Assembly (NCBI RefSeq): GCF_000282095.2
Contig: NZ_AKKC02000004.1
Span: 1,364,001-1,428,000 of the forward strand
DNA length: 64,000 bases
From: Rhizobium sp. CF080
GTDB lineage: Bacteria; Pseudomonadota; Alphaproteobacteria; Rhizobiales; Rhizobiaceae
Direction of reading: 5' to 3'
Positions 8,220 to 17,934 of this stretch are shown here, piece by piece. A program made the translations under genes and the position numbers. The notes under the pieces are model-generated. The model was not told the origin of the DNA, did no database searches, and saw only the letters and a program-made list of their open reading frames with translations. Each line of letters opens with the position of its first letter. Within the stretch, counting starts at the first letter, position 1.

Positions 8220-8975
8220 ATGAAAAGACATATTTCTACTTTCGTCCTTGCCCTCGCCACCAGCGTCATCGCCTTTACGGCGCAGGCGGCGGAGGTCAAG
8301 AACATCGTCATCGTCCACGGCGCGCTCGCCGACGGATCGAGCTGGCGCAAGGCGACCGAAATCCTCGAAAAGCGCGGCTTCAACGTGACGATCGTCCAGC
8401 AGCCGATCACCTCGCTTGCCGACGATATCGCCGCAACCAACCGGGTGCTGGACCTGCAGGACGGCCCGACCCTGCTCGTCGGACACAGTTATGGCGGCAT
8501 GGTGATCACCGAGGCAGGCCACAGCCCGCATGTCGCAGGCGTCGTCTACGTGGCGGCGTTCCAGCCCGACAAGGGCGAAAGCCTGCTCAGCTTAGCAAGC
8601 TCCAGGCCGGCGGGCGGTATGAACATCCGCGAGACGAAGGACGGCAAATATCTCTATCTCGACCCCGCCGCATTCCCCGGCGACTTCGCGGCCGACCTGC
8701 CGAAGGACGAAGCGCGGTTTCTTGCCAGGTCCCAGGTGTTTGCCGCCAAGGAGGCCTTCTCGGCCAAGATCGGCGATCCCGCCTGGAGGGCCAAGAAGAG
8801 CTGGTCGATCGTCGCCACCGAAGACCGCTCCATCAATCCTGACCTCGAACGGGACATGGCGCGGCGGGCCGGCAGTGACATCACCGAGATCAAGGCAAGC
8901 CACGCCGTTTTCGCCTCCCAGCCCGAGAAGGTCGCCGATGTCATCGCCCGGGCGGCCAAGCAGGCTGGAGAATAG
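8220..8975 (+). CDS. exported alpha/beta hydrolase (serine type)
   Basis: This 251-aa protein has a Sec signal peptide (about residues 1-23, ending AQAA) and a serine hydrolase fold: oxyanion region IVHGALADGSSW, nucleophile elbow GHSYGG and catalytic His in KASHAVF near the end. It follows dipZ by 47 bp on the same strand with an AGGAG site, so it probably shares its promoter. The family (AB_hydrolase, pyrethroid-esterase-like) includes esterases of unknown substrate. Its pairing with the other exported hydrolase across the divergent promoter suggests a shared stress regulon. Confidence 0.88.
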   Translation: MKRHISTFVLALATSVIAFTAQAAEVKNIVIVHGALADGSSWRKATEILEKRGFNVTIVQQPITSLADDIAATNRVLDLQDGPTLLVGHSYGGMVITEAGHSPHVAGVVYVAAFQPDKGESLLSLASSRPAGGMNIRETKDGKYLYLDPAAFPGDFAADLPKDEARFLARSQVFAAKEAFSAKIGDPAWRAKKSWSIVATEDRSINPDLERDMARRAGSDITEIKASHAVFASQPEKVADVIARAAKQAGE

Positions 8976-8989
8976 GCCCTGAGAGACGA

Positions 8990-9023
8990 CAGCCCGACGC
9001 TGGAAGCCTCCGGCGCTGGGCTG
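8990..9023. terminator. imperfect hairpin between convergent genes
   Basis: CAGCCC/GGGCTG and CGC/GCG arms separated by a 2-base mismatch form a stem with a 12-base loop between the convergent hydrolase and NTF2-like genes. There is no T-run, so a terminator role rests on position only. Confidence 0.3.
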
Positions 9024-9058
9024 CCTCAAACGATTGGATATCGGACCAAAGGTTCGGC

Positions 9059-9454
9059 TTATCTCTCGATCTGCGAAACGTGGTTCAGCGCGATCACCCA
9101 TTTGCCATCGCGCTTGCGCATCAGGCGGGTGTTGACGCCGGTCTGGTTGCCGGCCGGCCGGACCAGCTTGTAGTCGCTGATCAGTTGCGCCGCATCCGGC
9201 GCCAGCATTTCGATGCGGATGTTGGAGAAGGCAAGCTCGCCCTGCGAGCCCGGAGAACCGCCGTAATCGGCGATATAGTGCTCGAGCGTCGCCTGCCAGT
9301 CCTTTTGTATACGACCGCGCGACACGAAGATGACGTCGGGATTGGCGAAACCGGCCATGTAGCCATGGAAATCGGCCCGGTTCCAGGCCGCCTGCATGTC
9401 GGCGATGACGGTGCGGATGGCGTCTTGATCAGTATTGGACATTCGGTAATTCAT
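9059..9454 (-). CDS. NTF2/SnoaL-like (DUF4440-type) small protein
   Basis: This 131-aa protein has an NTF2-like cone fold pattern: a helical start (DAIRTVIADMQAAWNRAD), then FANPDVIFVSRG and a C-terminal strand MRKRDGKWVIALNHVS. Members bind small hydrophobic ligands or act as isomerases/hydrolases, and many have no known role. The start at 9454 overlaps the GntR stop (ATGA), so the two are co-translated; a second Met is at 9442. The coupling suggests it belongs to the pathway controlled by the GntR protein, possibly as ligand-binding or detoxifying partner of the divergent gamma-glutamyltransferase/ABC operon. Confidence 0.85.
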   Translation of the reverse strand: MNYRMSNTDQDAIRTVIADMQAAWNRADFHGYMAGFANPDVIFVSRGRIQKDWQATLEHYIADYGGSPGSQGELAFSNIRIEMLAPDAAQLISDYKLVRPAGNQTGVNTRLMRKRDGKWVIALNHVSQIER

Positions 9455-10155
9455 GCCTTCCCGAGAAGATTGTTTTTGGCGACGGCGTCGTCTTCCTGCC
9501 GCTGCCTTTTGACGAGGACTTCCTGCGCCGCCGAGACCAGATGTCGGCGAAGCGCGTTTTCCACCGCCTTGGCGTCCTGGTCGAGGATCGCATCGACGAT
9601 CTGTTGATGTTCGCTGCACGACCGCTTCAGGCGCCCCCTGTCCTTCAACTGATATTTGCGGAACGGCGCGAGCTTCAGCCGCAATGTCTGGGCCGCGGCG
9701 ATCAGATCGCTGTTGTGGCTACCCTGGAACAGAAGGCTGTGGAAACGGGTGTTGATCTCGTTGTAGCCGGCGTGATCGCCCTCTTCGGCAAGCGCATTCA
9801 TCTCCCGGTGCATGCTTTCGAGTTCGGCGCGCTCGCTCATGGTCATTCGATGGGACGCAAGGCGCCCGCAGGTCGCTTCGAGTTCGGCCATGGCCTCGAA
9901 CATCTCGTCGATCCGCTCGGCCGAGATCTGTGTCACGATCACGCCCTTGTAGGGCTCGCGCTCGGCAAGGCCGCGCCCGCACAGGATGTGCAGCGCTTCC
10001 CGCACCGGCGTGCGCGAGACGTTGAACTGGGCAGCGATCGAGGTTTCGTCGAGGCGTGAGCCGGCAGCGAGCTCGCCGTTGATCACCGCTTCTTCAAGCT
10101 GTTCGGCGATCGCGTCGCTGCGAATTTTCTTTCCCGGTTGGGGCGTATCCAGCAT
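9451..10155 (-). CDS. GntR-family transcriptional regulator, FCD (FadR) type
   Basis: This 234-aa regulator has an N-terminal winged helix (about residues 10-75, recognition region FNVSRTPVREALHIL) and a C-terminal all-helical FCD ligand domain with metal-type residues in NTRFHSLLF, SEHQQIVDAI and ALRRHLVSA. The start at 10155 follows AAAGAG; the frame continues upstream to 10743 but that part lies in the divergent promoter. It faces the gamma-glutamyltransferase/ABC operon across 259 bp that hold several palindromes suited to an FCD regulator, so it probably represses or senses substrate for that operon. Confidence 0.93.
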   Translation of the reverse strand: MLDTPQPGKKIRSDAIAEQLEEAVINGELAAGSRLDETSIAAQFNVSRTPVREALHILCGRGLAEREPYKGVIVTQISAERIDEMFEAMAELEATCGRLASHRMTMSERAELESMHREMNALAEEGDHAGYNEINTRFHSLLFQGSHNSDLIAAAQTLRLKLAPFRKYQLKDRGRLKRSCSEHQQIVDAILDQDAKAVENALRRHLVSAAQEVLVKRQRQEDDAVAKNNLLGKA

Positions 10156-10223
10156 CTCTTTGTTTTCCCAAGCGGCGCTCCTTGAGCCGGCGCCTTTTCG
10201 ATTATGCGAGCATGAGTAAGTTA

Positions 10224-10243
10224 CACAATGCGCTTGCATTGTG
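10224..10243. promoter_or_regulatory. perfect palindrome CACAATGC-GCTT-GCATTGTG in the GntR/GGT promoter region
   Basis: An 8-bp perfect inverted repeat with a 4-bp spacer lies 69 bp upstream of the GntR start. The symmetry and place make it a candidate autoregulatory operator. It could also be a transcript hairpin. Confidence 0.4.
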
Positions 10244-10312
10244 GCCAGAGAATATACAATATGTCCACAGGGCGTAGGCACACATTGGCGCCGGCGGCTG
10301 ACTGCACCGTGG

Positions 10313-10354
10313 CTTGTATATAATCTAGCCCTCATGATCTTGGTTTGTCGACAA
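10313..10354. promoter_or_regulatory. candidate FCD-GntR operators (TTGTATATAA and TTGTCGACAA)
   Basis: TTGTATATAA at 10314-10323 and the perfect palindrome TTGTCGACAA at 10345-10354 fit the TTGTnnACAA core reported for many FCD-type GntR regulators. A third partial copy, AATATACAAT, is at 10251-10260. They lie 61-101 bp (10251 copy about 155 bp) upstream of the gamma-glutamyltransferase start. Assignment to the adjacent regulator is an inference. Confidence 0.4.
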
Positions 10355-10414
10355 GCTTCCAGCATGGGAGCGGTCTGCGCGCGGGTCGTGCTGGATGAGA
10401 GAGTGGGAAACGAC

Positions 10415-12247
10415 ATGACCTTCACGACGCGACCGGAACTCAGGGGCACATTCGGCGCCGTGTCGTCCACCCACTGGCTGGCCTCAGCGGTCGGCATGTC
10501 CATTCTCGAAAAGGGCCATACGGCTTTCGACGCAGCGGTCGCCACCGGTTTCGTCCTCCAGGTCGTCGAGCCGCATCTGAACGGCCCCGCCGGTGAAGTG
10601 CCGATCATCGTCACCCCGGCCGGCGCCGAGACGCCGACCGTGATTTCCGGCCAGGGCCCCTCGCCCGCCAAGGCGACGGTCAAGTATTTCAAGGATCTCG
10701 GCCTCGACATCATTCCGGGTACCGGCCTGCTGCCGGCATGCATTCCCGGCGCCTTCGGTGCCTGGCTGACACTGCTGCGCGACTACGGCACGGCCGAACT
10801 CGAAGACGTGCTGGCGCCGGCGATCTATTATGCCCGCACCGGCCACCCGCTGGTGCCGCGCATCGCCAACACCATCGCTTCCATGCGCGAGCTTTTCGAG
10901 ACCCACTGGCCGAGTTCGGCGGAAGTCTACCTGCCCGGCGGCGTAGCACCCCAATCCGGCAAGCTGTTCCGCAATCCGCAGATCGCCGATGTCTATCAGC
11001 GCATCATCGACCAGACCAAGTCCGCCAGGAACCGTGAAGCGCGCATCGATGCGGCGCTCGATTTCTGGTATCGCGGCCCGATCGCCGAGCGGATCGAAGA
11101 GTTTTGCGCGACTGAAAATGTCTGGGACGTTTCGGGCCGCCACCACAAGGGCCTGATCACCGCGCAGGACATGGCCGACTACAAGCCGCTGATCGAAAAG
11201 CCGGTCTCGGTCACCTACGGCGACTACGAGGTGTTCAAATGCGGACCGTGGTCGCAGGGCCCGGTGCTCCTGCAGATGCTGCAGATCCTGAAGGGCACCG
11301 ATATCGCCGATCTCGATCCGATGAGCCCGGATTTCGTCCATCTCATCGTCGAGACGACCAAGCTTGCCATGGCCGATCGCGACAGCTGGTATGGTGACAA
11401 TCCGGACGTGCCGATGAAGACCCTCCTGTCTTCCGGTTACGCGGATATCCGTCGTGCGCTGATCGGCAGCACGGCCTCGATGGAAATCCGCCCCGGATCG
11501 CCCGACGGGCGCAATCCCAATGTGCCGCCGCTTCGCGCCGTTGGCACCATCCCTCAGCCGGGCCTCGGCGGCGGCGAACCGACGGTGGCGCGCGAACCGA
11601 AACTGCCGAACGACCGTGAGGGCGAACCGACGCTCACCCGCGAAGGCGCCCAGCGCGGCGACACCGTGCAGGTCAGCGCCGTCGACAAATGGGGCAACAT
11701 GGTTTCGGCGACGCCTTCCGGCGGCTGGTTCCAGTCGAGCCCGGTCATTCCGGGCCTCGGCTTCAGCCTGACGACCCGCGGCCAGATGTTCTGGCTTGAG
11801 GAGGGGTTCAACTCGACGATGATGCCGTCGGTGCGCCCGCGCACGACGCTGACACCGTCGACGGCCTTCCGCAACGGCAAGCCCTACATGGCCTTTGGCA
11901 CGCCCGGCGGCGACCAGCAGGACCAGTGGCAGCTGATCATGTTCCTGCGCCACGTCCACAAAGGCATGAACCTTCAGGAGGCGATCGACGCGCCCTCCTT
12001 CCATACCGACCACCTGCCGAGCTCCTTCTGGCCGCGCGAGATCAGCTTCGGCGCGGTCACGCTCGAAGCGCGCTTTCCGGAAGCCGTGCGCGAGGAACTG
12101 GCGGCGCGGGGGCACAAGATCACGATCAGCGACGCCTGGTCGGAAGGCCGGCTTGCCGCGGTCGCACGCGAGATGGACGGCAACACGCAACTGATCAAGG
12201 CCGGTTCCAATCCCCGCGGTGTGCAGGGATACGCGGTCGCGCGCTGA
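10415..12247 (+). CDS. gamma-glutamyltransferase family protein (Ntn hydrolase)
   Basis: This 610-aa protein belongs to the gamma-glutamyltranspeptidase family, whose precursors cleave themselves before a threonine that becomes the nucleophile. The pattern DTVQVSAVDKWGNMVS places that residue at Thr417; the usual TTHxS has become TVQVS. The N-terminal SSTHWLAS...GHTAFDAAVA signature is present. There is no signal peptide, so it would act in the cytoplasm, unlike periplasmic E. coli Ggt. It is followed by a complete peptide ABC importer, which suggests import then hydrolysis of a gamma-glutamyl or related amide compound. An acylase role is possible. Confidence 0.88.
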   Translation: MTFTTRPELRGTFGAVSSTHWLASAVGMSILEKGHTAFDAAVATGFVLQVVEPHLNGPAGEVPIIVTPAGAETPTVISGQGPSPAKATVKYFKDLGLDIIPGTGLLPACIPGAFGAWLTLLRDYGTAELEDVLAPAIYYARTGHPLVPRIANTIASMRELFETHWPSSAEVYLPGGVAPQSGKLFRNPQIADVYQRIIDQTKSARNREARIDAALDFWYRGPIAERIEEFCATENVWDVSGRHHKGLITAQDMADYKPLIEKPVSVTYGDYEVFKCGPWSQGPVLLQMLQILKGTDIADLDPMSPDFVHLIVETTKLAMADRDSWYGDNPDVPMKTLLSSGYADIRRALIGSTASMEIRPGSPDGRNPNVPPLRAVGTIPQPGLGGGEPTVAREPKLPNDREGEPTLTREGAQRGDTVQVSAVDKWGNMVSATPSGGWFQSSPVIPGLGFSLTTRGQMFWLEEGFNSTMMPSVRPRTTLTPSTAFRNGKPYMAFGTPGGDQQDQWQLIMFLRHVHKGMNLQEAIDAPSFHTDHLPSSFWPREISFGAVTLEARFPEAVREELAARGHKITISDAWSEGRLAAVAREMDGNTQLIKAGSNPRGVQGYAVAR

Positions 12248-12285
12248 TCTTCGAATTCGAGTTTAAAACAAGAGAGGGAATGTTG

Positions 12286-13806
12286 ATGAAACCACTTTAT
12301 CTCGCACTCGCAGCCGGTCTGGCTCTGAGCGGCATGACGGCACTGGCCACCCCTGCCGCTGCCCAGTCCGTCCTCAAGATCGGCCTGCAGGACGATCCCG
12401 ATACGCTCGACCCGGTTTCCAACTGGAGCTTCGTCGGCCGCCACGTTCTCCAGTCGCTCTGCGACAAGATCGTCGACATCGACACCGAGGGCAAGATCAT
12501 CCCCATGCTGGCCACCAGCTGGGAATGGAATGCGGACAGCACCGCGCTGACGCTCAAGCTGCGCAACGACGTGGTCTTCCACGACGGCACCAAGATGGAT
12601 GCCGCGGCGATCAAGTACAATCTTGACCGCGAACTGACCATGAAGATCTCCCGCCGCAAGGCCGAAATCAGCGCCGTCAGCAGCGTCGACGTGGTCGATC
12701 CCTATACCGTCAAGATCAACCTCAAGGAACCGTCGGTTCCGCTTCTGGCCGCTCTCAGCGATCGCGCCGGCATGATCATCAGCCCGAAGGCCGGTGAAGC
12801 GCTCGGCGAAAAGTTCACCGACGCCCCGGTCTGCTCCGGCCCCTACAAGTTCGTGGAACGCGTCACCCAGGACCGCATCGTGCTGGCCAAGTTCGACAAG
12901 TACTACAATGCCGACCAGTACCATTTCGACCAGCTCGTCTATCGCGGCATGCCGGACTCCAACGTCCGCCTGCTCAACCTGCGTTCAGGCCAGCTCGACC
13001 TGATCGAACGTCTCGCGGCAACCGACGTCGAAGCCGTCAAGGCAGACAAGGCTCTGGCCGTCGCTCCGGTCGTCGGTCTCGGCTATTATGGCATTACCTT
13101 CGACATCACCGGCGAAGGCGCCGACCTCGATGCCGGCAAGAAGGCCGCCATCCGCGAAGCCTTCAGCCTGGCGATCGACCGCGACGCGATCAACAATGTC
13201 GTCTTCGAAGGCCAGTTCACCACCGGCAACCAGCCCTTCCCGCCAGCCAGCCCTTATTACGACAAGAACTTCCCGGTTCCTGCCCGTAACCTGGACGCCG
13301 CCAAGAAGAAGATGGCCGAAGCCGGCGTGAAGTCGGTCGATCTGGAACTCCTGGTTCCGACCGACGCCGAACGCCAGCAGGTCGCTCAGCTCATCCAGGC
13401 CATGGTCGCCGAAATCGGTATCAAGGTTTCCATCAAGCCGACCGAATTGATGACGCTGCTCGACATCGCTCGTCAGGGCAAGTTCGAGTCCCATCTCGTC
13501 GGCTGGAGCGGCCGCGTCGACCCGGATCTCAACATCACGCCGATGCTTGCCTGCGGTGCTGCCGGCAACGACGCGCATTACTGCAACAAGGATCTGGACA
13601 CGATCCTGACCAAGGCACGCGCAATCGGCGATATGGCTGCCCGCAAGGTCGAGTACAGCAAGGCGATCGCCATCCTTCTCAAGGACCTGCCGCTCGTCTA
13701 TCTCTACCACTCGCAGTGGATCTTCGCGCACAATTCCAACATCACCGGCCTGAAGCCTGCTCCGGACGGCATCATCCGTCTGACCGGCGTCAGCCGTAAG
13801 AAATAA
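12286..13806 (+). CDS. peptide-type ABC transporter substrate-binding protein (family 5)
   Basis: This 506-aa periplasmic solute-binding protein of the DppA/GsiB class has a signal peptide at about residues 1-25 ending PAAAQS, the family pattern DDPDTLDPVSNWS and a C-terminal RQG-type domain. The second ATG at 12286 is preferred over 12280 because the GAGAGGG site is better spaced. It lies between the gamma-glutamyltransferase and the ATPase genes and should deliver substrate to the permeases at 15984 and 16928. A glutathione-like or other peptide ligand is inferred from the operon. Confidence 0.92.
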   Translation: MKPLYLALAAGLALSGMTALATPAAAQSVLKIGLQDDPDTLDPVSNWSFVGRHVLQSLCDKIVDIDTEGKIIPMLATSWEWNADSTALTLKLRNDVVFHDGTKMDAAAIKYNLDRELTMKISRRKAEISAVSSVDVVDPYTVKINLKEPSVPLLAALSDRAGMIISPKAGEALGEKFTDAPVCSGPYKFVERVTQDRIVLAKFDKYYNADQYHFDQLVYRGMPDSNVRLLNLRSGQLDLIERLAATDVEAVKADKALAVAPVVGLGYYGITFDITGEGADLDAGKKAAIREAFSLAIDRDAINNVVFEGQFTTGNQPFPPASPYYDKNFPVPARNLDAAKKKMAEAGVKSVDLELLVPTDAERQQVAQLIQAMVAEIGIKVSIKPTELMTLLDIARQGKFESHLVGWSGRVDPDLNITPMLACGAAGNDAHYCNKDLDTILTKARAIGDMAARKVEYSKAIAILLKDLPLVYLYHSQWIFAHNSNITGLKPAPDGIIRLTGVSRKK

Positions 13807-13824
13807 GTTGGCAATCGAGCTTCG

Positions 13825-14861
<1,037 letters not shown>

Positions 14862-14865
<4 letters not shown>

Positions 14866-15980
14866 TCAAGCCGGTTTCCTCCTCTCCTCCCGGAACGCCG
14901 ATCATCGAGGTCCGCGGTCTAGGAAAGAAGTTCGTCGTCAAGCGCACCGTCTTCGGGCGGCCGCTGGCGCAAGTCGGCGCGGTCGACGACGTGACCTTCT
15001 CGCTGATGCCGGGCGAGACGCTTGCCGTCGTCGGTGAGTCCGGCTGCGGCAAGTCCACCCTTGGCCGCATGCTGATCCGGCTGATCAAGCCAAGCGCCGG
15101 TGAAGTGTTCATCGATGGGCACAACGTCACCAATGTCAGCCATGCCGTGATGCGCGAGCAGCGCCGGCACGTGCAACTGATCTTCCAGGATCCGTATGCC
15201 TCGCTCAATCCGCGCATGACGATCGCCCAGACGATTGCCGAGCCACTGATGCTGCACAATATCGTTCCGGCCGGCCAGCGCGCCAAACGCGTCGCGGAAC
15301 TCCTGGAAATGGTAGGCCTGCGTCCGGAACAGGCGAACCGTTATCCGCACGAGTTTTCCGGCGGTCAGCGCCAGCGTGTGGTGATCGCGCGTGCGCTTGC
15401 CTCCGAGCCGAAGGCGATCATCTGCGACGAGGCAGTGTCCGCGCTCGACGTATCGATCCAGGCGCAGGTCCTCAATCTTCTGAAGGATCTGCAGAAGCGC
15501 CTCGGCCTCGCCTTCGTGTTCATCAGTCATGATCTCGGCGTGGTGAAGCACATCGCCGACCGCGTCGCGGTCATGTATCTCGGCAAGGTGGTCGAGATCG
15601 GCACCGCCGAGATGACCTTCTCGACGCCCCGCCATCCCTATACGCGCGCCCTGCTCTCGGCCATTCCCGTCGCCGCACCACCAAGTCAGCACCGGTCCCG
15701 CGCCGCGCGCCTGCACGGCGACCTGCCGAGCCCGATCGCGCCGCCGCAGGGCTGCCGGCTGCACACGCGCTGCCCGCATGCGCGTCCGGAATGCCAGACG
15801 GTCAGCATGGCGCTCGATATCGAGCCGAACGGTCACGCCAATGCCTGCGCCTTCTGGCGCGAGCTACCGGCGCAGGATGCCGACCATGTTCGCGAGCCGC
15901 GCAACCCGAAACTCGAAAAGCTGTTCGCGGCCTTCGAGGCGATGGCCGCGCGTCCGGCACTGACCGTATCGGAGAGCTAA
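14862..15980 (+). CDS. oligopeptide ABC transporter ATP-binding protein (DppF-like)
   Basis: This 372-aa second ATPase pairs with the DppD-like protein. Visible are Walker A GESGCGKST, Q-loop IFQDPYASLNPR, signature FSGGQRQR, Walker B IICDEAVSALD and a C-terminal cysteine-rich oligopeptide domain (GCRLHTRCPHARPEC). It has a tail of about 40 residues after the usual end. The start at 14862 is fixed by the ATGA overlap. Only 3 bases separate it from the permease gene. Confidence 0.95.
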
Positions 15981-15983
15981 GCC

Positions 15984-16925
15984 ATGTCCTCGCTTCTCGC
16001 CCGCCGCCTGCTGCAGCTCATCCCGACGGTCATTCTGCTGTCGCTGATCATCTTTTCGCTCCAACATCTCCTGCCGGGCGATCCGGCGCTGGTGCTTGCC
16101 GGCGACAACCCGGACGAGGCAACGCTTGCCGCCATCCGGGAACAATATCACCTCGATCAGCCGGTCTTCGTCCAATACATCTTCTGGATCAAAGGTGTGC
16201 TGACCGGCGATCTCGGCGAATCCATGCGCCACAACCGCCCGGTCCTCGACCTGATCCTCCTCAAGCTGCCGGTGACCCTGCAGCTCGCGGTGATGGGCAT
16301 CGTCGTGGCGCTGGTGCTGGGCATAACCGGCGGCGTCATCTCGGCGCTTCGCCAGAACACGCCCATCGACTACATGACCAATGTCGTGTCGCTCGCCGGC
16401 ATTTCGGTGCCGAACTTCTGGCTCGGCATCATGCTGATCATGTTCTTCTCGGTCTATCTCGGCTGGCTGCCCGCATCCGGCTTCGTCAGCCCCTGGGAAG
16501 ACTGGCGGATGAACCTTTCGACGACGATCATGCCGGCCTTCGTGCTCGGCTCCGCGATCGCCGGCGTCATCATGCGCCATACCCGCAGCGCCATGCTGCA
16601 GGCGCTGGAAAGCGATTATGTCCGCACCGCCCGCGCCAAGGGCCTCAGCGAATGGGTCGTGGTCTTCAAACACGCGATGCGCAACGCGCTGACGCCGATC
16701 ATCACGCTCGGCGCGCTGGAATTCGGCGCCCTCCTCTCCGGCGCGGTGCTGACCGAGCAGATCTTCACGATCCCCGGCTTCGGCAAGCTGATCGTCGATG
16801 CGGTCTTCACCCGCGATTATCCCGTGGTGCAGGGCGTTGTGCTGGTCACGTCGATCTTCTACATCATCCTCAACCTCCTGGCTGACATCGGATACATCCT
16901 CGTCAACCCCCGACTGAGAAGCTGA
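15984..16925 (+). CDS. oligopeptide ABC transporter permease (DppB/GsiC-like)
   Basis: This 313-aa inner-membrane permease has the family N-terminus (LLARRLLQLIPTVILLSLIIF), about six TM helices, the EAA-type coupling loop near YVRTARAKGLSEWVV and the C-terminal VNPRLRS. It forms the channel with the DppC-like permease, whose gene starts 2 bases downstream. The order here (binding protein, two ATPases, two permeases) differs from E. coli gsiABCD. Confidence 0.95.
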   Translation: MSSLLARRLLQLIPTVILLSLIIFSLQHLLPGDPALVLAGDNPDEATLAAIREQYHLDQPVFVQYIFWIKGVLTGDLGESMRHNRPVLDLILLKLPVTLQLAVMGIVVALVLGITGGVISALRQNTPIDYMTNVVSLAGISVPNFWLGIMLIMFFSVYLGWLPASGFVSPWEDWRMNLSTTIMPAFVLGSAIAGVIMRHTRSAMLQALESDYVRTARAKGLSEWVVVFKHAMRNALTPIITLGALEFGALLSGAVLTEQIFTIPGFGKLIVDAVFTRDYPVVQGVVLVTSIFYIILNLLADIGYILVNPRLRS

Positions 16926-16927
16926 CC

Positions 16928-17809
16928 GTGCTGACGATCTCCGAACCCAAGACCTCGATCAATCCCGTCTCGGCCTTCTTCCGGGGACGGCTGTGGCGGC
17001 GGCTCTCGAAGCGCAAGAGTGCCCTCGTCGGTCTGGTCGTCGTGCTCATTATGGTGTTCGTGGCGGCCTTCGCACCGTTTCTGGCACCCTATGATCCGGC
17101 CGCCCAGAGCTGGACGGCAGTCCGCAAGGCACCGTCCGCCCTCCATTGGATGGGCACCGACGAAGCCGGCCGCGACATGCTCTCGCGCATCATCTGGGGC
17201 GCCCGCGCCTCGCTGATGGCGGGTCTCACCTCGGTTGGCATCGCCATGGCGATCGGTGTTCCGCTCGGGCTTGCCGCCGGTTTCCTCGGCGGCCTGATCG
17301 ACGGACTGATCAGCCGCTTCACCGATGCGATGCTCGCCTGCCCGTTCCTGATCCTCGCCATCGCGTTTGCAGCCTTCCTCGGCCCGAGCCTGACCAACGC
17401 GATGCTGGCGATCGGCATCACCGCCATGCCGCTCTTCATCCGCCTGACACGTGGTCAGGTTCTGTCGATCAAAGCGGAGGAATATGTGGAAGCGGCAAGC
17501 GCCGTCGGCAATCCGCAATGGCGGATCGCGGTCCGGCATATACTGCCGAACATCCTGCCTCAGCTAATGGTCCAGGCAACTCTGACCATCGCGTCCGCCA
17601 TCATCGCGGAGGCGAGCATGTCCTTCCTCGGCCTCGGCCTGCAGCCGCCCGCCCCCTCCTGGGGTTCGATGCTCAACTCGGCGCAGCGCTTCCTTACCAA
17701 CGCACCTTGGATGGCGCTCTGGCCGGGCATGGCGATCTTCATGACGGTGCTGTCCTTCAATCTGCTCGGCGACGGTCTTCGCGACGCTCTTGATCCCCGC
17801 TCCCGCTAA
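16928..17809 (+). CDS. oligopeptide ABC transporter permease (DppC/GsiD-like)
   Basis: This 293-aa permease has an N-terminal TM at about residues 30-52, the family motif GTDEAGRDMLSRIIWGAR, the coupling loop EEYVEAASAVGNPQWRI and the C-terminal FNLLGDGLRDALDPR. It starts with GTG, right after the partner permease. It ends the gamma-glutamyltransferase/ABC operon; the 125 bp to the convergent AraC gene hold no clear terminator, only a weak GGCAGT/ACTGCC repeat. Confidence 0.95.
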   Translation: MLTISEPKTSINPVSAFFRGRLWRRLSKRKSALVGLVVVLIMVFVAAFAPFLAPYDPAAQSWTAVRKAPSALHWMGTDEAGRDMLSRIIWGARASLMAGLTSVGIAMAIGVPLGLAAGFLGGLIDGLISRFTDAMLACPFLILAIAFAAFLGPSLTNAMLAIGITAMPLFIRLTRGQVLSIKAEEYVEAASAVGNPQWRIAVRHILPNILPQLMVQATLTIASAIIAEASMSFLGLGLQPPAPSWGSMLNSAQRFLTNAPWMALWPGMAIFMTVLSFNLLGDGLRDALDPRSR

Positions 17810-17934
17810 GGAACGGGGCAGTCGCCTTCCGAAAGCTCGGGCCTTTCCACTGCCGGTGCGCCGGTTGGCTCGTACGCGAAGCTCTTGGATGAAATTCGGA
17901 GACGATTGATCTACGTTGGAGTGATACAGGCCCG

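Noticed and set aside
10156..10743. Long N-terminal extension of the GntR protein
   Set aside because: It overlaps the divergent gamma-glutamyltransferase gene start and the palindromic promoter region; the family starts at the Met at 10155.
10484..12190. 568-codon open frame on the minus strand inside the gamma-glutamyltransferase gene
   Set aside because: It is a shadow of the real gene in high-GC DNA: Arg/Gly/Ala/Val-rich, no motif, no start signal. Similar long antisense frames at 20942-22840, 30161-32305, 34563-36515 and 54077-56164 are rejected for the same reason.
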